From a virus, in the IMG/VR virus record IMGVR_UViG_3300009509_000013, positions 1 to 64,000 of that record: a stretch of DNA of 64,000 nt, one strand, 5' to 3'. Numbering within the stretch: the first letter of the stretch is position 1; every line of letters starts with the position of its first letter. Of the stretch, positions 35,691 to 44,897 are shown piece after piece. The position numbers were made by a program, and so were the translations under genes. The notes under the pieces were generated by a model that made no database searches, was not told where the DNA came from, and saw only the letters and a program-made list of their open reading frames with translations.

Positions 35691-36077
35691 TCAAAGAACG
35701 CCGGTCCAAATTCCGCCGGCGGATTTCTCGACAAGCGCCTTCGTGACTTCAACGCCGGTTTCAATGTCGACGAATCCGCGCTTCACTTCGCGCGGTTCCG
35801 CGAACTTGAATTCGTCGTCGCCCTTGCGAACGAAGTCGCATTTGAAAAGACGATAATTCACTTCGTCGTCTTTTTGCGTCGGAACGTACACTTCCGCGAT
35901 CACGCTTTTCGAGAAAACTTCAATCGGCCAAACCGAGCCATTCTTCGCGACATTCATTTTCGGCAAAAGATAGCCGGCGAGCGACTTCCGAAGCTTTTGC
36001 ATGAATTCGCCGACCGACTCTTTTTCTCCGAGCGGAAGGTTCGCTTTGTGAACTAGAACTTCGCGTGTTTCTGTCAT
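35691..36077 (-). CDS. Hypothetical neck/tail protein
   Basis: 128 residues, not recognised. Mixed alpha/beta, with PREVKRGFVDIETG near the C terminus. Lies in the connector-tail completion group with AGGGG before the ATG. Role inferred from position only. Confidence 0.58.
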   Translation of the reverse strand: MTETREVLVHKANLPLGEKESVGEFMQKLRKSLAGYLLPKMNVAKNGSVWPIEVFSKSVIAEVYVPTQKDDEVNYRLFKCDFVRKGDDEFKFAEPREVKRGFVDIETGVEVTKALVEKSAGGIWTGVL

Positions 36078-36088
36078 GATTGATCCCC

Positions 36089-36496
36089 TTACCTTTCGCC
36101 GCTTCGCGACGGTTGTCTATCTGCAAAGAACGCCTTGACCATTGTCGGCCCGCCTATGTCGTCATAGGTCGCGGTCGGTTGAAGCCGCGTTATGTAAACG
36201 TCGGTCTTCAAGCCGCCCATTTCAATGAACCGATCATTTTGTTGAAGCTCGATCCCTTGCGCCGCAAGGTCGACGTAACGAAAAAGAGCGTAACCCGAAG
36301 CGCCCTCTTGCGCTCCGCCCTTCGTCATTGACAACCCAAGTTCGAAATCCCATTTCACTTGAGCCTTGACCGTCTTGACCGGATTCCGCTTCGCGAATTG
36401 AATCGGCTCCCGTGCGTCGTCGTCGACGAACGAACCCGCCCGGTCGATTTGTTCAATCTTGACCGGGATCGGGTGAATCAAATTCGGAACCGGCAT
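36089..36496 (-). CDS. Hypothetical head-tail joining protein
   Basis: 135 residues, beta-rich, starting MPVPNLIHPIPVKIEQID. The length, and the place after the connector and before tail completion, are those of a head-closure (stopper) protein, but no sequence motif proves this. Strong AGGGGG Shine-Dalgarno. Confidence 0.52.
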   Translation of the reverse strand: MPVPNLIHPIPVKIEQIDRAGSFVDDDAREPIQFAKRNPVKTVKAQVKWDFELGLSMTKGGAQEGASGYALFRYVDLAAQGIELQQNDRFIEMGGLKTDVYITRLQPTATYDDIGGPTMVKAFFADRQPSRSGER

Positions 36497-36505
36497 TTCT
36501 TCCCC

Positions 36506-37612
36506 CTACCTAAAAGACCAATGCGCCGGCGTCGCCGCGCCCATTGGCGCGCGATACAAGCGCAAGATTTGTTGAATCTCCGGGTCGCTTGTGACTCCGT
36601 TCAAAATCCCCGCCGGTTGCGCCTTCGGAGCCGTGACCGCAAACTTCCGCCGGTGATCGTCGGTTTCTTCTTCAACAAGCGGTCCCGTCGCCGGCGGCGG
36701 CGGAGCGGGGAGCGTTGCCGCTTGCGCCGGATTGATCGGATTCGTGATCTTCTCATAAACGAGCTTCATTAGAGCCCGTCGAATCGCCTTCGGCGTCGAA
36801 CCGTCCGCTTCCGTGTAGCCGAAGATCCCTTTGATTTCTTGGTTCTGATAGCCGCGCCGGAAACGATTCGAGCCCGAATAGTTGACCGGGCGATTGAAAA
36901 TGTCGAAGCTTTCTTCGGGCTTCAACGAAATTTTCGGGTTGTGCCTATGGTCCGGGAAACCCGCGCGCCCGTTGTAAATCACATAAGCTTCGGGATCGAG
37001 TTCGACCGTCGACTTGTTGATCTTGATATAGTCGATTGAAATGATCGGAACCCCGAAAAACAACGTGTCCGAATCGTTGCCGTCAATCGACAAGATCATT
37101 TGACGCGCGTTGAACCATTGGCGCGTTGTCCGTTCAAGGATCGCTTGCCAAAGTTCGATTTGCGCGAGAACGTCTTCGTCCGCCATCATTGCGACGTCGA
37201 TCCCCAAGTCGCGAATGTCTTGAACGCTGCAATAGGTATCGACCGACGACCCCGCCGACTCGACCAAAACTTCGAAGTCTTCGAAGCCGGCTTGATACGC
37301 CGACGAAGGCCCGACCTTCCAACGCCATTCGATCCTATGCGTTCCGATTGGCTCCGCAAGGCTTGGGGTCCAACCTTTCGCCGCGCCGTTGTCGTAAGCG
37401 TAATATGAGCCAACGCCAAACTTTCCGGGCGCGCTCGAAACGTCTTCATAGTCGCCCGGCGTCGTCGGGAAGATTTGAGTTCCGGGGAGCCCCGCCGAAA
37501 TGTCGAAGATCCGAAACCCGATTTCGTGCATGTCGGTTAGAACGCCGTTGACCGTCACAAACCAATTGATGATCGACGGAAGATTTTCTTGACCCCTTGC
37601 TAGTGCTGGCAT
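36506..37612 (-). CDS. Head-tail connector-like protein with beta N-domain
   Basis: 368 residues. The first ~120 form a beta-rich domain with Trp/Gly (HRIEWRWKVG); the centre has the gp6/adaptor-like helix set YCSVQDIRDLGID, then VLAQIELWQAILERTTRQWF, as in head-tail connectors that bind the portal. The C-terminal part is Pro/Ala-rich and probably flexible. Start ATG follows AGGGGATCG. Confidence 0.64.
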   Translation of the reverse strand: MPALARGQENLPSIINWFVTVNGVLTDMHEIGFRIFDISAGLPGTQIFPTTPGDYEDVSSAPGKFGVGSYYAYDNGAAKGWTPSLAEPIGTHRIEWRWKVGPSSAYQAGFEDFEVLVESAGSSVDTYCSVQDIRDLGIDVAMMADEDVLAQIELWQAILERTTRQWFNARQMILSIDGNDSDTLFFGVPIISIDYIKINKSTVELDPEAYVIYNGRAGFPDHRHNPKISLKPEESFDIFNRPVNYSGSNRFRRGYQNQEIKGIFGYTEADGSTPKAIRRALMKLVYEKITNPINPAQAATLPAPPPPATGPLVEEETDDHRRKFAVTAPKAQPAGILNGVTSDPEIQQILRLYRAPMGAATPAHWSFR

Positions 37613-37622
37613 GATCGATCCC

Positions 37623-37919
37623 CTATGGATAAGTCCCGGTCGGATCGAACGGCGAACCGACGACTTCGAGCGCCGTCAACCCGGACGTGTCCGCGTCGAT
37701 CACAAAGCCTTGAAGCTTGTCGTTCGTTCGGGGCGCGACCGTCGTTTGAATGCGCGTGTCCGTGATTTCGGTCCAACCTTTGCGCGGATCGGTCGGCGAA
37801 TAGACGACGCCATTCCAAATCAAGCGAAAGCTCCCCGGAACGAATCGAACCGGGGATTCGAATTCTTGATTTGCGCCGTCGACCGCGCCGACCAAATCCA
37901 CGATCAAAGCGTCGGACAT
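37623..37919 (-). CDS. Hypothetical small structural protein
   Basis: 98 residues, beta-rich, with SFRLIWNGVVYSP. The pattern resembles a small receptor- or decoration-type beta domain found repeatedly in virion proteins. The ATG follows directly on the stop of the lipoprotein gene. Function unknown. Confidence 0.55.
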   Translation of the reverse strand: MSDALIVDLVGAVDGANQEFESPVRFVPGSFRLIWNGVVYSPTDPRKGWTEITDTRIQTTVAPRTNDKLQGFVIDADTSGLTALEVVGSPFDPTGTYP

Positions 37920-38132
37920 TCATTCCCCTTTCGCGTCGGTTGAAGCGCCGTCCGCTTCGCTCGACTCGCCTTCCGCCGGCTCCGCTTCAACCGGCTTCGC
38001 TTCGTCCGCCGGAGCTTCCGCCGCCGGCTCGACCGCTTCAACCGGCTCCGCTTTCGGAGCGACTTCCGGTTCGACTTGCGATCCCGCGCAAGCGTATAAA
38101 AGACAACCGAGAATGATCAAGAAATACCGCAT
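37920..38132 (-). CDS. Small phage lipoprotein
   Basis: 70 residues from the ATG at 38132 (GAAAGGGG upstream). A signal peptide MRYFLIILGCLLYAC carries a lipobox (LYAC, modified Cys15), followed by a long flexible tail made mostly of Ala, Pro, Glu, Ser and Asp. It should be anchored in the cell envelope. Small lipoproteins of this kind block the phage's own receptor (for example T5 Llp) or act as outer-membrane spanins; its position away from the lysis genes favours the first. Longer frames to 38636 are shadows. Confidence 0.7.
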   Translation of the reverse strand: MRYFLIILGCLLYACAGSQVEPEVAPKAEPVEAVEPAAEAPADEAKPVEAEPAEGESSEADGASTDAKGE

Positions 38133-38146
38133 TTTTGACCCCTTTC

Positions 38147-38560
38147 CTACGTTTGAAAGTCCGAATCGCGAAACCCCTTCGGGAGCGGTTGCGGCCAAAG
38201 CAAACCGAGCCCCAAGCCCGCGACGCAATACAAGATCAACCCATATTGCACGGGAGCCCCAAAAAACCAAAGCGGGAGCCTTCCGAGCAAATCGAGAACA
38301 ACGCCGACCGCCGCAACGGTTGAAGCGCCGGCGAGCATTCCGACCCGAAGCCAACGTCGCCCCGAATAGAACACGGGAACGAACCAATGCGTCGGGAGAA
38401 CGCACGTCATGACCGCGATCATGGGGTGACGAAACGCCGCGTCGGTCGTGATCGCGCTCCAAGTGTTCCCCGCCGTGTCGTCGCTCGCGAGAAAAATGTC
38501 GACGATCACGAAAAGCGCAATCGTCCCGAACCAAATGAACGCGACCGTTTTCTTTGTCAT
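38147..38560 (-). CDS. Four-TM membrane protein
   Basis: 137 residues with four hydrophobic segments (about 7-25, 46-66, 74-92 and 102-122). Not recognised. Coupled by ATGA to the structural gene upstream and followed 14 bases later by the lipoprotein gene, so the two may work together at the host envelope, for example in superinfection exclusion. That pairing is an inference. Confidence 0.6.
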   Translation of the reverse strand: MTKKTVAFIWFGTIALFVIVDIFLASDDTAGNTWSAITTDAAFRHPMIAVMTCVLPTHWFVPVFYSGRRWLRVGMLAGASTVAAVGVVLDLLGRLPLWFFGAPVQYGLILYCVAGLGLGLLWPQPLPKGFRDSDFQT

Positions 38561-39357
38561 GGCGACGACTCCGTTTCCGAAATCCCGTAAATCGTCGCGA
38601 CTGCAACGTCGCCGCCGAACTCCGCGTCGTTTTCAAGCGCGATTCGGATTTCCATTCCGACCGACGCCTTCAAATCCGTCGCGCCGCGCTCAGAATAGGG
38701 CCAACGAAAAACGTGAATCGGCCCTTTCATTCCGCGCCATGACGACCCGCCCATTTGCGGAATCGACGGATAGGCGAGCGACGCTTCGTTGATAAAGTCC
38801 ATCATGGTTTGATAGACGGTCGGGCTTCCGTATGGATTGCCGGCGACATACAATTGAAAAAGAACCGTGTCGTTCAATTCGACATTCTCGGAAAATTGAA
38901 CTTCGATTTGCGTGATCCGAAGTGTTTTCCCTTGTTCCGGCTTGATCGTGAAAGTCGATTTGTCGGCGTAATGATAATGAACCGCGACGACCGTCTTTCC
39001 CGACTGTGACGAATTGAACGTGACCGCGCCGGTCAAATAGTTGATCGAATAGTCTTTGTCAGTTTGCCCCGGTGAATTTTCTTCAACCGGGGAGCCGTCG
39101 ACTTCGATTTCGGGTTGATAGACGTTGCGAAGATCACGTTCGCCCGTCAACTTCCCGTGTGTGACGTCGACCCAAGCGCGCGCCGTTGCCGGTTCAAAAG
39201 TCAATCCGTCGCCGGAATCCGTCAACGTTTCGTCGGTCACTTCAACCGAACCTTCGAACCAAGTCGTCTTGTCGCACCAATTCGGAGAAATGACTTCAAG
39301 ACGACTTACTTCGGAAGCCGGTTCGATTTGAATCTTATGGTGTGTCGCTTGTGGCAT
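38557..39357 (-). CDS. Virion structural protein, unknown
   Basis: 266 residues from the ATG at 39357, overlapping the previous stop as TAATG. Beta-rich, with DYSINYLTGAVTFNSSQSGKT, a pattern common in phage baseplate and decoration proteins. Followed by the membrane/lipoprotein pair. Exact role unknown. Confidence 0.6.
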   Translation of the reverse strand: MPQATHHKIQIEPASEVSRLEVISPNWCDKTTWFEGSVEVTDETLTDSGDGLTFEPATARAWVDVTHGKLTGERDLRNVYQPEIEVDGSPVEENSPGQTDKDYSINYLTGAVTFNSSQSGKTVVAVHYHYADKSTFTIKPEQGKTLRITQIEVQFSENVELNDTVLFQLYVAGNPYGSPTVYQTMMDFINEASLAYPSIPQMGGSSWRGMKGPIHVFRWPYSERGATDLKASVGMEIRIALENDAEFGGDVAVATIYGISETESSP

Positions 39358-39563
39358 TAGCTTTGCTCCGCCGGATTCGCCCGGAACTTGATTCGAAATC
39401 CTTCCGGCCAAGCCGTCGAAAGTGTTTCAAGCGGACAAACCCAAATCGCGACGCCTTCAACGTCGCTCGATTCATGACCTTCGAGCTTCTTTTCGCCGAC
39501 TAGAACCATTTGCGTTCCGGGGTGCTTCGGGCATTCCGGCGGCGGGTCGCGAGCGATTGTCAT
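39357..39563 (-). CDS. Small Cys-containing protein (68 aa)
   Basis: 68 residues with CPKHPG and VCPLE, a Cys/His arrangement that could bind one metal. Coupled at both ends by 1-4 base overlaps to structural genes. Not recognised. Confidence 0.55.
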   Translation of the reverse strand: MTIARDPPPECPKHPGTQMVLVGEKKLEGHESSDVEGVAIWVCPLETLSTAWPEGFRIKFRANPAEQS

Positions 39564-40729
39564 GTTACCGCGCCCCTTTCAAGTTCGAAGAAGCCGTTCG
39601 CGTTGACCGCGCAAGCGGCGGCGTTCGACGCCTTGTTTTTGACGCTCGCGATCAAGAAATGCCCCTTCGATTTTTCGAGCTTGATCGGCGCGCCGAATTG
39701 AACTTGTTGTGACGACGACGCTTGAACAAATGCGTCGACGACGCGATCAAGCTTGTCGTATGTGACGACAATCGCGACGCCGCTTCCGGGAGCGGTCTTC
39801 AAATTGATTGCTTGTCGTAACCCGTCCGCCGAATCGTCGACCGTGTAATCGGCGACAATTGTCTTCGGAACCCCGTCAACCGTTACCGCGACATGACTCG
39901 CCGCCGCGACCGCATTCGCCGAAAGTTCGAAGATCTTCGTCACACCGTCGCCGACGAAATTTTCAACCGCGTCGCGCGCGATTCCGCGATAAACCAAAAG
40001 TTCCGACGCTTGATCATTGCCGATCAAAAGATCGGTTATGAACGCAACGTCGATCTTCGGATTCGTCGTGAGCCCCGCGACTTCTTTGTCGAAGAAAACC
40101 ATTTCGGCGTTTGTCGCGAGAACGCGGCGAACCGACAAAAAGATCGGGTTGTCGGCGCGTGTCCGCGTTCCGACTTCGCCGAAAACGCCGATTCGCCCGA
40201 CGCGCCAATCTTGATCGTCAACTTCAACCAAGATTCGCTTGAAAAGCCGTTGAAGCGTTGCGTCGTTTACGGTCGCCGTCAAGTCGAGCCCGGAGCCCGA
40301 ACCTTGCGCGGTTGAAGCGGAAAATGAAATTCCTTCGAGCTTCAAACCCTGTTCAATCGCGCGAATGAAAAGCGCGCAATTGTGCGATCCCGCGATCCAA
40401 TTGTCGTCGAAATCTTCGTCGGCATTGAAAAGAGCGGCGAGCCCCGCCGCAATGTCGAAAACCGTGTCGCCCGCTTCAACCGTGTAGACTTTTTGAAATG
40501 ACCCAACGTTGACCGTGACCGTGTTTCCCGCTTCCGGGTTTCCGGCAATCGCAACAAAGCCGAAAGGGTTGTTGTCGAAACCGAAAATGTTCCCAACCCC
40601 CACAACGTCGAGCGTCAAGTTCACGTTCGTTTCAAGCGCGCCGTTGTCGACGTTGACCGGGGAGCCGTCTTCGCTTCGAAGCGTGACGCCTAGATTCCCG
40701 TCCGGTGTTAGGCTAGGAACGAAGCTCAT
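39560..40729 (-). CDS. Virion structural protein, unknown
   Basis: 389 residues, beta-rich and acidic, with two repeated-looking halves that each contain a VTVxVGS/VTVDG segment. Not assigned to a family. Lies in a run of coupled structural genes between capsid and tail. Confidence 0.58.
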   Translation of the reverse strand: MSFVPSLTPDGNLGVTLRSEDGSPVNVDNGALETNVNLTLDVVGVGNIFGFDNNPFGFVAIAGNPEAGNTVTVNVGSFQKVYTVEAGDTVFDIAAGLAALFNADEDFDDNWIAGSHNCALFIRAIEQGLKLEGISFSASTAQGSGSGLDLTATVNDATLQRLFKRILVEVDDQDWRVGRIGVFGEVGTRTRADNPIFLSVRRVLATNAEMVFFDKEVAGLTTNPKIDVAFITDLLIGNDQASELLVYRGIARDAVENFVGDGVTKIFELSANAVAAASHVAVTVDGVPKTIVADYTVDDSADGLRQAINLKTAPGSGVAIVVTYDKLDRVVDAFVQASSSQQVQFGAPIKLEKSKGHFLIASVKNKASNAAACAVNANGFFELERGAVT

Positions 40730-41418
40730 ATTTGAATTTCCTTCCCTTGAAAAAAGACGCTCAAATGATCAAGCTTCGTCAAGTCGTCTTGAACCGTCAC
40801 GCGAACATAGTCGGGCGACGCGAACGTTCCCGCCTTTTTGAGAACGAGCCCGCCGATCCCGAAGTAACCGCGAGCGACGTTCGGGCTCGCGACAATCAAT
40901 TCGAAACCGCCGGGCGGGGAAAATTGAAGAATCTCGCGCGTTCGTTGCAAATTTGCGATTCCATAAACAACGTCGCCGGCTTTCACTTCAATCAAAACGC
41001 CATTCGGAAGCGCGACTTCCCCCATGAAATAGTCGCCGAATTTGACCGAACCGTCTTCGACGACAAGGCTTAGACCGCTCGTTTCAACGTCCCAAGTCGC
41101 GCCCGGATTCCATTCGTAAATGACCGGAGTCACGGAACCGTCGACCGCCATTTCGGGCGAACCGCCGCCGTCTTCAATGAATTCATTGATCGCGCCCGCG
41201 CCCGCCGAAGAAATTTGCGCGTCGACAAGCAAGCGCTTCGCATTGTTGACGCTCGCGAGATTTGACGAAGCTCCGCCTTTGATTTCAACGATTGTCGGGT
41301 TTCCCGCGCCGCCTTGTCCCGAATCGACCGCGAGCCGTTTCGTTCCGGCGTCGTCAATGACAGAAACGGCGGCGGTTCCCGCTTCGTTGTAAAGTATTGC
41401 CGCCGGTGAGTCGCTCAT
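40726..41418 (-). CDS. Virion structural protein, unknown
   Basis: 230 residues, Gly/Ala-rich and beta-rich. The start overlaps the upstream stop (TAATG, with GGACGA before it) and its stop overlaps the next start (ATGA). Hydrophobic strands GLSLVVEDGSVKFGDYFMG suggest a sandwich fold. No known family. Confidence 0.58.
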   Translation of the reverse strand: MSDSPAAILYNEAGTAAVSVIDDAGTKRLAVDSGQGGAGNPTIVEIKGGASSNLASVNNAKRLLVDAQISSAGAGAINEFIEDGGGSPEMAVDGSVTPVIYEWNPGATWDVETSGLSLVVEDGSVKFGDYFMGEVALPNGVLIEVKAGDVVYGIANLQRTREILQFSPPGGFELIVASPNVARGYFGIGGLVLKKAGTFASPDYVRVTVQDDLTKLDHLSVFFQGKEIQI

Positions 41419-41906
41419 TATGTGATCGTCCTAACCCGCGACGTTTCAAAAACGCCCGAATACGTTATCGCGTCCGAAACGGTCGCGAGAACGGTTGAAC
41501 CGTCCGTGTCGTAAACCTTCCAAACAATCGGCGTCGGCGTGACATTGGTCGCCCCGCCGCCCGTTCGCGTGATCGTCTTTTCGACGATCTTCTTCAACTT
41601 CGAAGACGATTCCCACCAAATGACCGACGTCGGGAAAGGCGAAGCCGCCGGAAGCGTTTCCTTGAACGCTCCCGACGCGAAGCCTTCCGCCGGCCCGTCG
41701 TCAATGAAGTGAATCAGATTTCGGATCGCGGCGTGTCTTGAAGTCTCGACGCCCAACGGCGAAAACGTTCCGTCATTGTCTCGAAGACGGAACAAGCCCG
41801 ACACGTTCCGCATTGCGCCAACGATTGTCGGGTCGCTCGCTTCCGGGGTTAGTTGAAGTTCGTCTTCTTCTCTACTCCCCGGAAATCTGTCGGGTGTCCG
41901 TGGCAT
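41418..41906 (-). CDS. Virion structural protein, unknown
   Basis: 162 residues, ending in a beta-rich segment (VWKVYDTDGSTVLATV). Shine-Dalgarno GGGGCG. Lies just after the coiled-coil protein gene. Family not recognised. Confidence 0.57.
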   Translation of the reverse strand: MPRTPDRFPGSREEDELQLTPEASDPTIVGAMRNVSGLFRLRDNDGTFSPLGVETSRHAAIRNLIHFIDDGPAEGFASGAFKETLPAASPFPTSVIWWESSSKLKKIVEKTITRTGGGATNVTPTPIVWKVYDTDGSTVLATVSDAITYSGVFETSRVRTIT

Positions 41907-41916
41907 TCACGCCCCT

Positions 41917-42471
41917 TCATGACTTCCGCTTCGACTTCTTCGTCGCCGCCTTCGTCTTCGGCGGCTTTGAACCGTTGCCGCCTTCGTGTTCGTCTTCGGC
42001 AAGATCGCTTGAAGCGGCGGAACGACCAAGATCGTCGCCGGCGTCTTCGTCTTCCATTCTTTGATAGCGTTCGTATTTTTGCGCTTCGCTTTTGAAGTGA
42101 CCGCCGATTGCGTTCGCCGCGCGTTCAAGCCCCTTCAATTGACCTTGCATGTCGATCAAATCGGTTTGGTTTTCACGCGCGATCCCCCGAACGATTTCGG
42201 TGATCCGCGTTACTTCCGAAATCCGAAGCTTCGCAAGCTCCGGTTCAAGTTCGCCCGCTTCAACCGCTTGGTTGATTGGCGTGCATTCCTGAAAGATTCG
42301 CTTCGAAATCACGTCCGCCGCTTGAACAATTCCCCGCTTTTGTTCAATGGCGTTTCGAACTTGAAGCATTTGAAGATCAATGTGTGTGACCGCCTCTTGA
42401 AGCCCTTCGAGCTTCGCGCGCGGAACGTCCGCCTTGATCTCCGACAACGTTTCGTTTTGTGTTAGGTTCAT
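41917..42471 (-). CDS. Coiled-coil protein, unknown
   Basis: 184 residues: a long predicted helix from about 15 to 135 with heptad-like Leu/Ile/Ala spacing, then a charged Ser/Glu-rich tail ending in a basic KTKAATKKSKRKS. Could be a scaffold, neck or assembly factor. Shine-Dalgarno GGGGG. Confidence 0.55.
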   Translation of the reverse strand: MNLTQNETLSEIKADVPRAKLEGLQEAVTHIDLQMLQVRNAIEQKRGIVQAADVISKRIFQECTPINQAVEAGELEPELAKLRISEVTRITEIVRGIARENQTDLIDMQGQLKGLERAANAIGGHFKSEAQKYERYQRMEDEDAGDDLGRSAASSDLAEDEHEGGNGSKPPKTKAATKKSKRKS

Positions 42472-42520
42472 GTTTCCCCCGCTTGTGCCGCCTATTCAAT
42501 CGGCCAATTGCGGTTGAAGG

Positions 42521-44077
42521 TTATTGTTGCAACGCAATCGAAATGAGCACGTCGCCGCTTTTCACGCCTTTCGGGAAATCGACTTTCAAGTCGCCCGCGC
42601 TTGCTGTCGTCCCGACATAGACGTCGTTTTTCACTGTGACATTCCCGCCGTATAGAAGCCGACCATTCAAGAAAACAAATGTGTCGACGTTCGCCGGCGT
42701 GTTCATGTCAATCGAATGCGTCGTCAAGTCAAACGTCGCCGCCGGAATGTTCACGCCTTGCGCGTAATTCGAGCCCGCGACAAAGATTTTCAGGTCAAGA
42801 TCGACGCCGCCCTTTTCCATTGCATATTTCAAAGCGTCGGAAATCGAAACGAACGCGCCGGAGCCTTCGAAAACCGTCTTCAAGGCGGAGATCGCGCCGG
42901 TCGTCGCGTCGTCGAGCGGAAGCGCCGTCGTTTCACGAACGGTTTGAAATTGCACGTTCCCGGCGGGAGCCGAAACTTCCGCCGCGCCGGTCGTCGCTCG
43001 AAGCTCGATTGCCGACGAATCGATCACGCCGACCGCCGTCTTTCCGACGTTGATCGCTTGATCTGTCGTGTCGAACGCCGCGCCTTGCGCGAAATTGTTG
43101 TCGGCGGCGTCGCAATCGAAAAGATCGACGTCGCCGGTCACTTGAACCAAATCGGTTCCGCCGTCGTTCCGCTCGATTTGAAAAAGAATGTTCCCGCCGC
43201 TTTTGCGGAAGATCCATTTCTTCGTGTCCGCGAGCCGAATGTCGACGTCGTTCGCGTCAACTTCGATATAGTGACCGCCGTCATAGGCGGAATCGAGCCC
43301 GCCAAAGCCCGCCGCGATTTGATCGGCTTCGGACAAATCGCCGCGAAGCGAATCTTCGACCATGCTCGCGAGATCGTTCCGAACCGTGTATGAATAGTTG
43401 ATCGACTTGCCGCCAATGTCCGCCGCCGGGCAAAGCTCCAAATCGTCGAACGTTGCATTTTGCCGAACGAACGTGATTTGACCGAGATCATTTCCGGTCA
43501 ATGCGAAGTTGTTTCCGTCCGTCGCCGCGCTTCCGACTTGAAGCAAACCCCAAACGCGCCGGTCGCTCGAAGTGATCGGGTCGCCGGTTGTCGCGTCGAA
43601 AATCGAAACAAGATTCTTCGGCTTCAATGGCGATTCGCCGGAAAGTTCCGTCAACGAAGCGGAGCCAACCGCGCCGCCCAATTGAGCGACGACCGCGCCC
43701 TTCGTCGCGACGTTGATCGCGATCACTTCGGAAGGCGGGTCGCCGGCGTTCGTCAACGTGACGTAAGCTTGCGCGCCCGGAACCGCAATGTCTTGAAGAT
43801 TCAACTTCCAACGAAGGAAATCTTTTTCTTCAAGCGCGGTTTGATTGTAAAGCGCTTTCAACGAAGCGTCGCCGCCGAAAACGGTTGCAATGTCGTCGTG
43901 CCAATTGCCCGCCGCGTCGCCGTGAATGATCCGCTTGACTTGCGAAAGAACGAACTCTTGAAAGTCCGCATAGTCGACGGACGACGCTTCGCCGCCCGCG
44001 ATTGCCGCCGCGCTTTTTTGATCGTCAAACGAATCCGGTTTGTAAAGTTGATCGAGTCTAACAAGCGAAACCGTCAT
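42521..44077 (-). CDS. Large virion structural protein, unknown
   Basis: 518 residues, Gly/Asp-rich and predominantly beta. Segments YVTLTNAGDPPSE and VFLNGRLLYGGNVTVKNDVY resemble the small beta domain with a VxxNG turn that recurs in phage capsid fibre or baseplate proteins. Not assigned. The start is supported by GGAGGTTAGGAA. Confidence 0.6.
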   Translation of the reverse strand: MTVSLVRLDQLYKPDSFDDQKSAAAIAGGEASSVDYADFQEFVLSQVKRIIHGDAAGNWHDDIATVFGGDASLKALYNQTALEEKDFLRWKLNLQDIAVPGAQAYVTLTNAGDPPSEVIAINVATKGAVVAQLGGAVGSASLTELSGESPLKPKNLVSIFDATTGDPITSSDRRVWGLLQVGSAATDGNNFALTGNDLGQITFVRQNATFDDLELCPAADIGGKSINYSYTVRNDLASMVEDSLRGDLSEADQIAAGFGGLDSAYDGGHYIEVDANDVDIRLADTKKWIFRKSGGNILFQIERNDGGTDLVQVTGDVDLFDCDAADNNFAQGAAFDTTDQAINVGKTAVGVIDSSAIELRATTGAAEVSAPAGNVQFQTVRETTALPLDDATTGAISALKTVFEGSGAFVSISDALKYAMEKGGVDLDLKIFVAGSNYAQGVNIPAATFDLTTHSIDMNTPANVDTFVFLNGRLLYGGNVTVKNDVYVGTTASAGDLKVDFPKGVKSGDVLISIALQQ

Positions 44078-44091
44078 TTCCTAACCTCCAT

Positions 44092-44445
44092 TCAAGCCGG
44101 ATCGAACCGACGCTTGCCAATTCGCCGAAGCGAAACACGCGCGGCGCGTTGCTCCCGGTGAACCATAATGATTGCACGAATATCGCCCGCAAAGCACGTT
44201 ATTCGCTCCCCGCCCTTCACTTTGCTTGCGGGATCGGGATCGATTATTTCGGGAAGATAAGAAACGCGGTCGAAGCCTTGCGGCTTGGGAAGGGAATATT
44301 GAACGCCGCTTTCCGTGACTGTGAATCCTGAAATCCGGGCTTGAAACTCCGGGTCTTTCAACTTTCGCAGCCATTCTTGCGCTTGCTCATGATCTGAAAG
44401 ATCGATCCGTGAAGTCAATCCGTCGCATGTATGCACCTTGAACAT
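44092..44445 (-). CDS. Hypothetical protein
   Basis: 117 residues with GFTVTESGVQYSLPKP and an Arg-rich end. Not recognised. Lies between capsid-associated genes and the large structural gene, with GAGGGGAG before its ATG. Confidence 0.53.
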   Translation of the reverse strand: MFKVHTCDGLTSRIDLSDHEQAQEWLRKLKDPEFQARISGFTVTESGVQYSLPKPQGFDRVSYLPEIIDPDPASKVKGGERITCFAGDIRAIIMVHREQRAARVSLRRIGKRRFDPA

Positions 44446-44495
44446 GCGGCTCCCCTCTTGAGCAATGCGCCAAGCGAAGGTTGTCGCGTTGTTCG

Positions 44496-44828
44496 CTAGA
44501 ACTTTTTCTTCTTCTTTTTGTCGTCGTCCGCTTCGCCGTCGCCGACTTCCGCCTTCGGATTTTCCTTCGGGTCGACCTTTCCTTCGGGCTTTTCCGCCTT
44601 CGGGGATTTCGCCAACGAACGCGCTTTGCCTTCGTCAACGCCGACGACGACCAACTTCGAAGCAACGTTTCCGTGCTTCGCCTTCAAGTGATCGAGTTCG
44701 TCGGGAGTCAAAACCAAAGTTGACCGGGGTCGGATATACAACGCGCCCTTTCGGGAGCGCTTGCAATCCTTCGGAAAGTCGTCAACTTGGCAAGCTGTAA
44801 CGCCAATTGGAACTTGCACAAGTGCCAT
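44496..44828 (-). CDS. Hypothetical capsid-region protein with Lys-rich tail
   Basis: 110 residues from the ATG at 44828 (GGAGGCGAAGAC before it). A compact N-terminal domain (ALYIRPRSTLVLTPDELDHL) precedes a disordered tail ending in a run of lysines. A similar layout is found in the next gene upstream, so the two may be a related pair near the capsid gene. Function unknown. Confidence 0.55.
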   Translation of the reverse strand: MALVQVPIGVTACQVDDFPKDCKRSRKGALYIRPRSTLVLTPDELDHLKAKHGNVASKLVVVGVDEGKARSLAKSPKAEKPEGKVDPKENPKAEVGDGEADDDKKKKKKF

Positions 44829-44859
44829 GTCTTCGCCTCCGTCAAAGTGTGACAAGAAA

Positions 44860-44897
44860 CCGGCGAAGCCGGAGCCTAGCTTTCGCTAGGCCCGGCT
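44860..44897 (-). terminator. Tandem hairpins after the capsid-adjacent gene
   Basis: GCCTAGC-GAAA-GCTAGGC, extended by CCGG arms (44867-44897), includes the stop codon of the upstream gene and ends in a GAAA tetraloop stem; a second hairpin CCGGCTTCGCCGG (44860-44872) overlaps it and is followed by TTTCTT. The two stems share a GCCGG arm and exclude each other. A partial terminator or an mRNA stabiliser below the capsid gene is likely. Confidence 0.5.
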
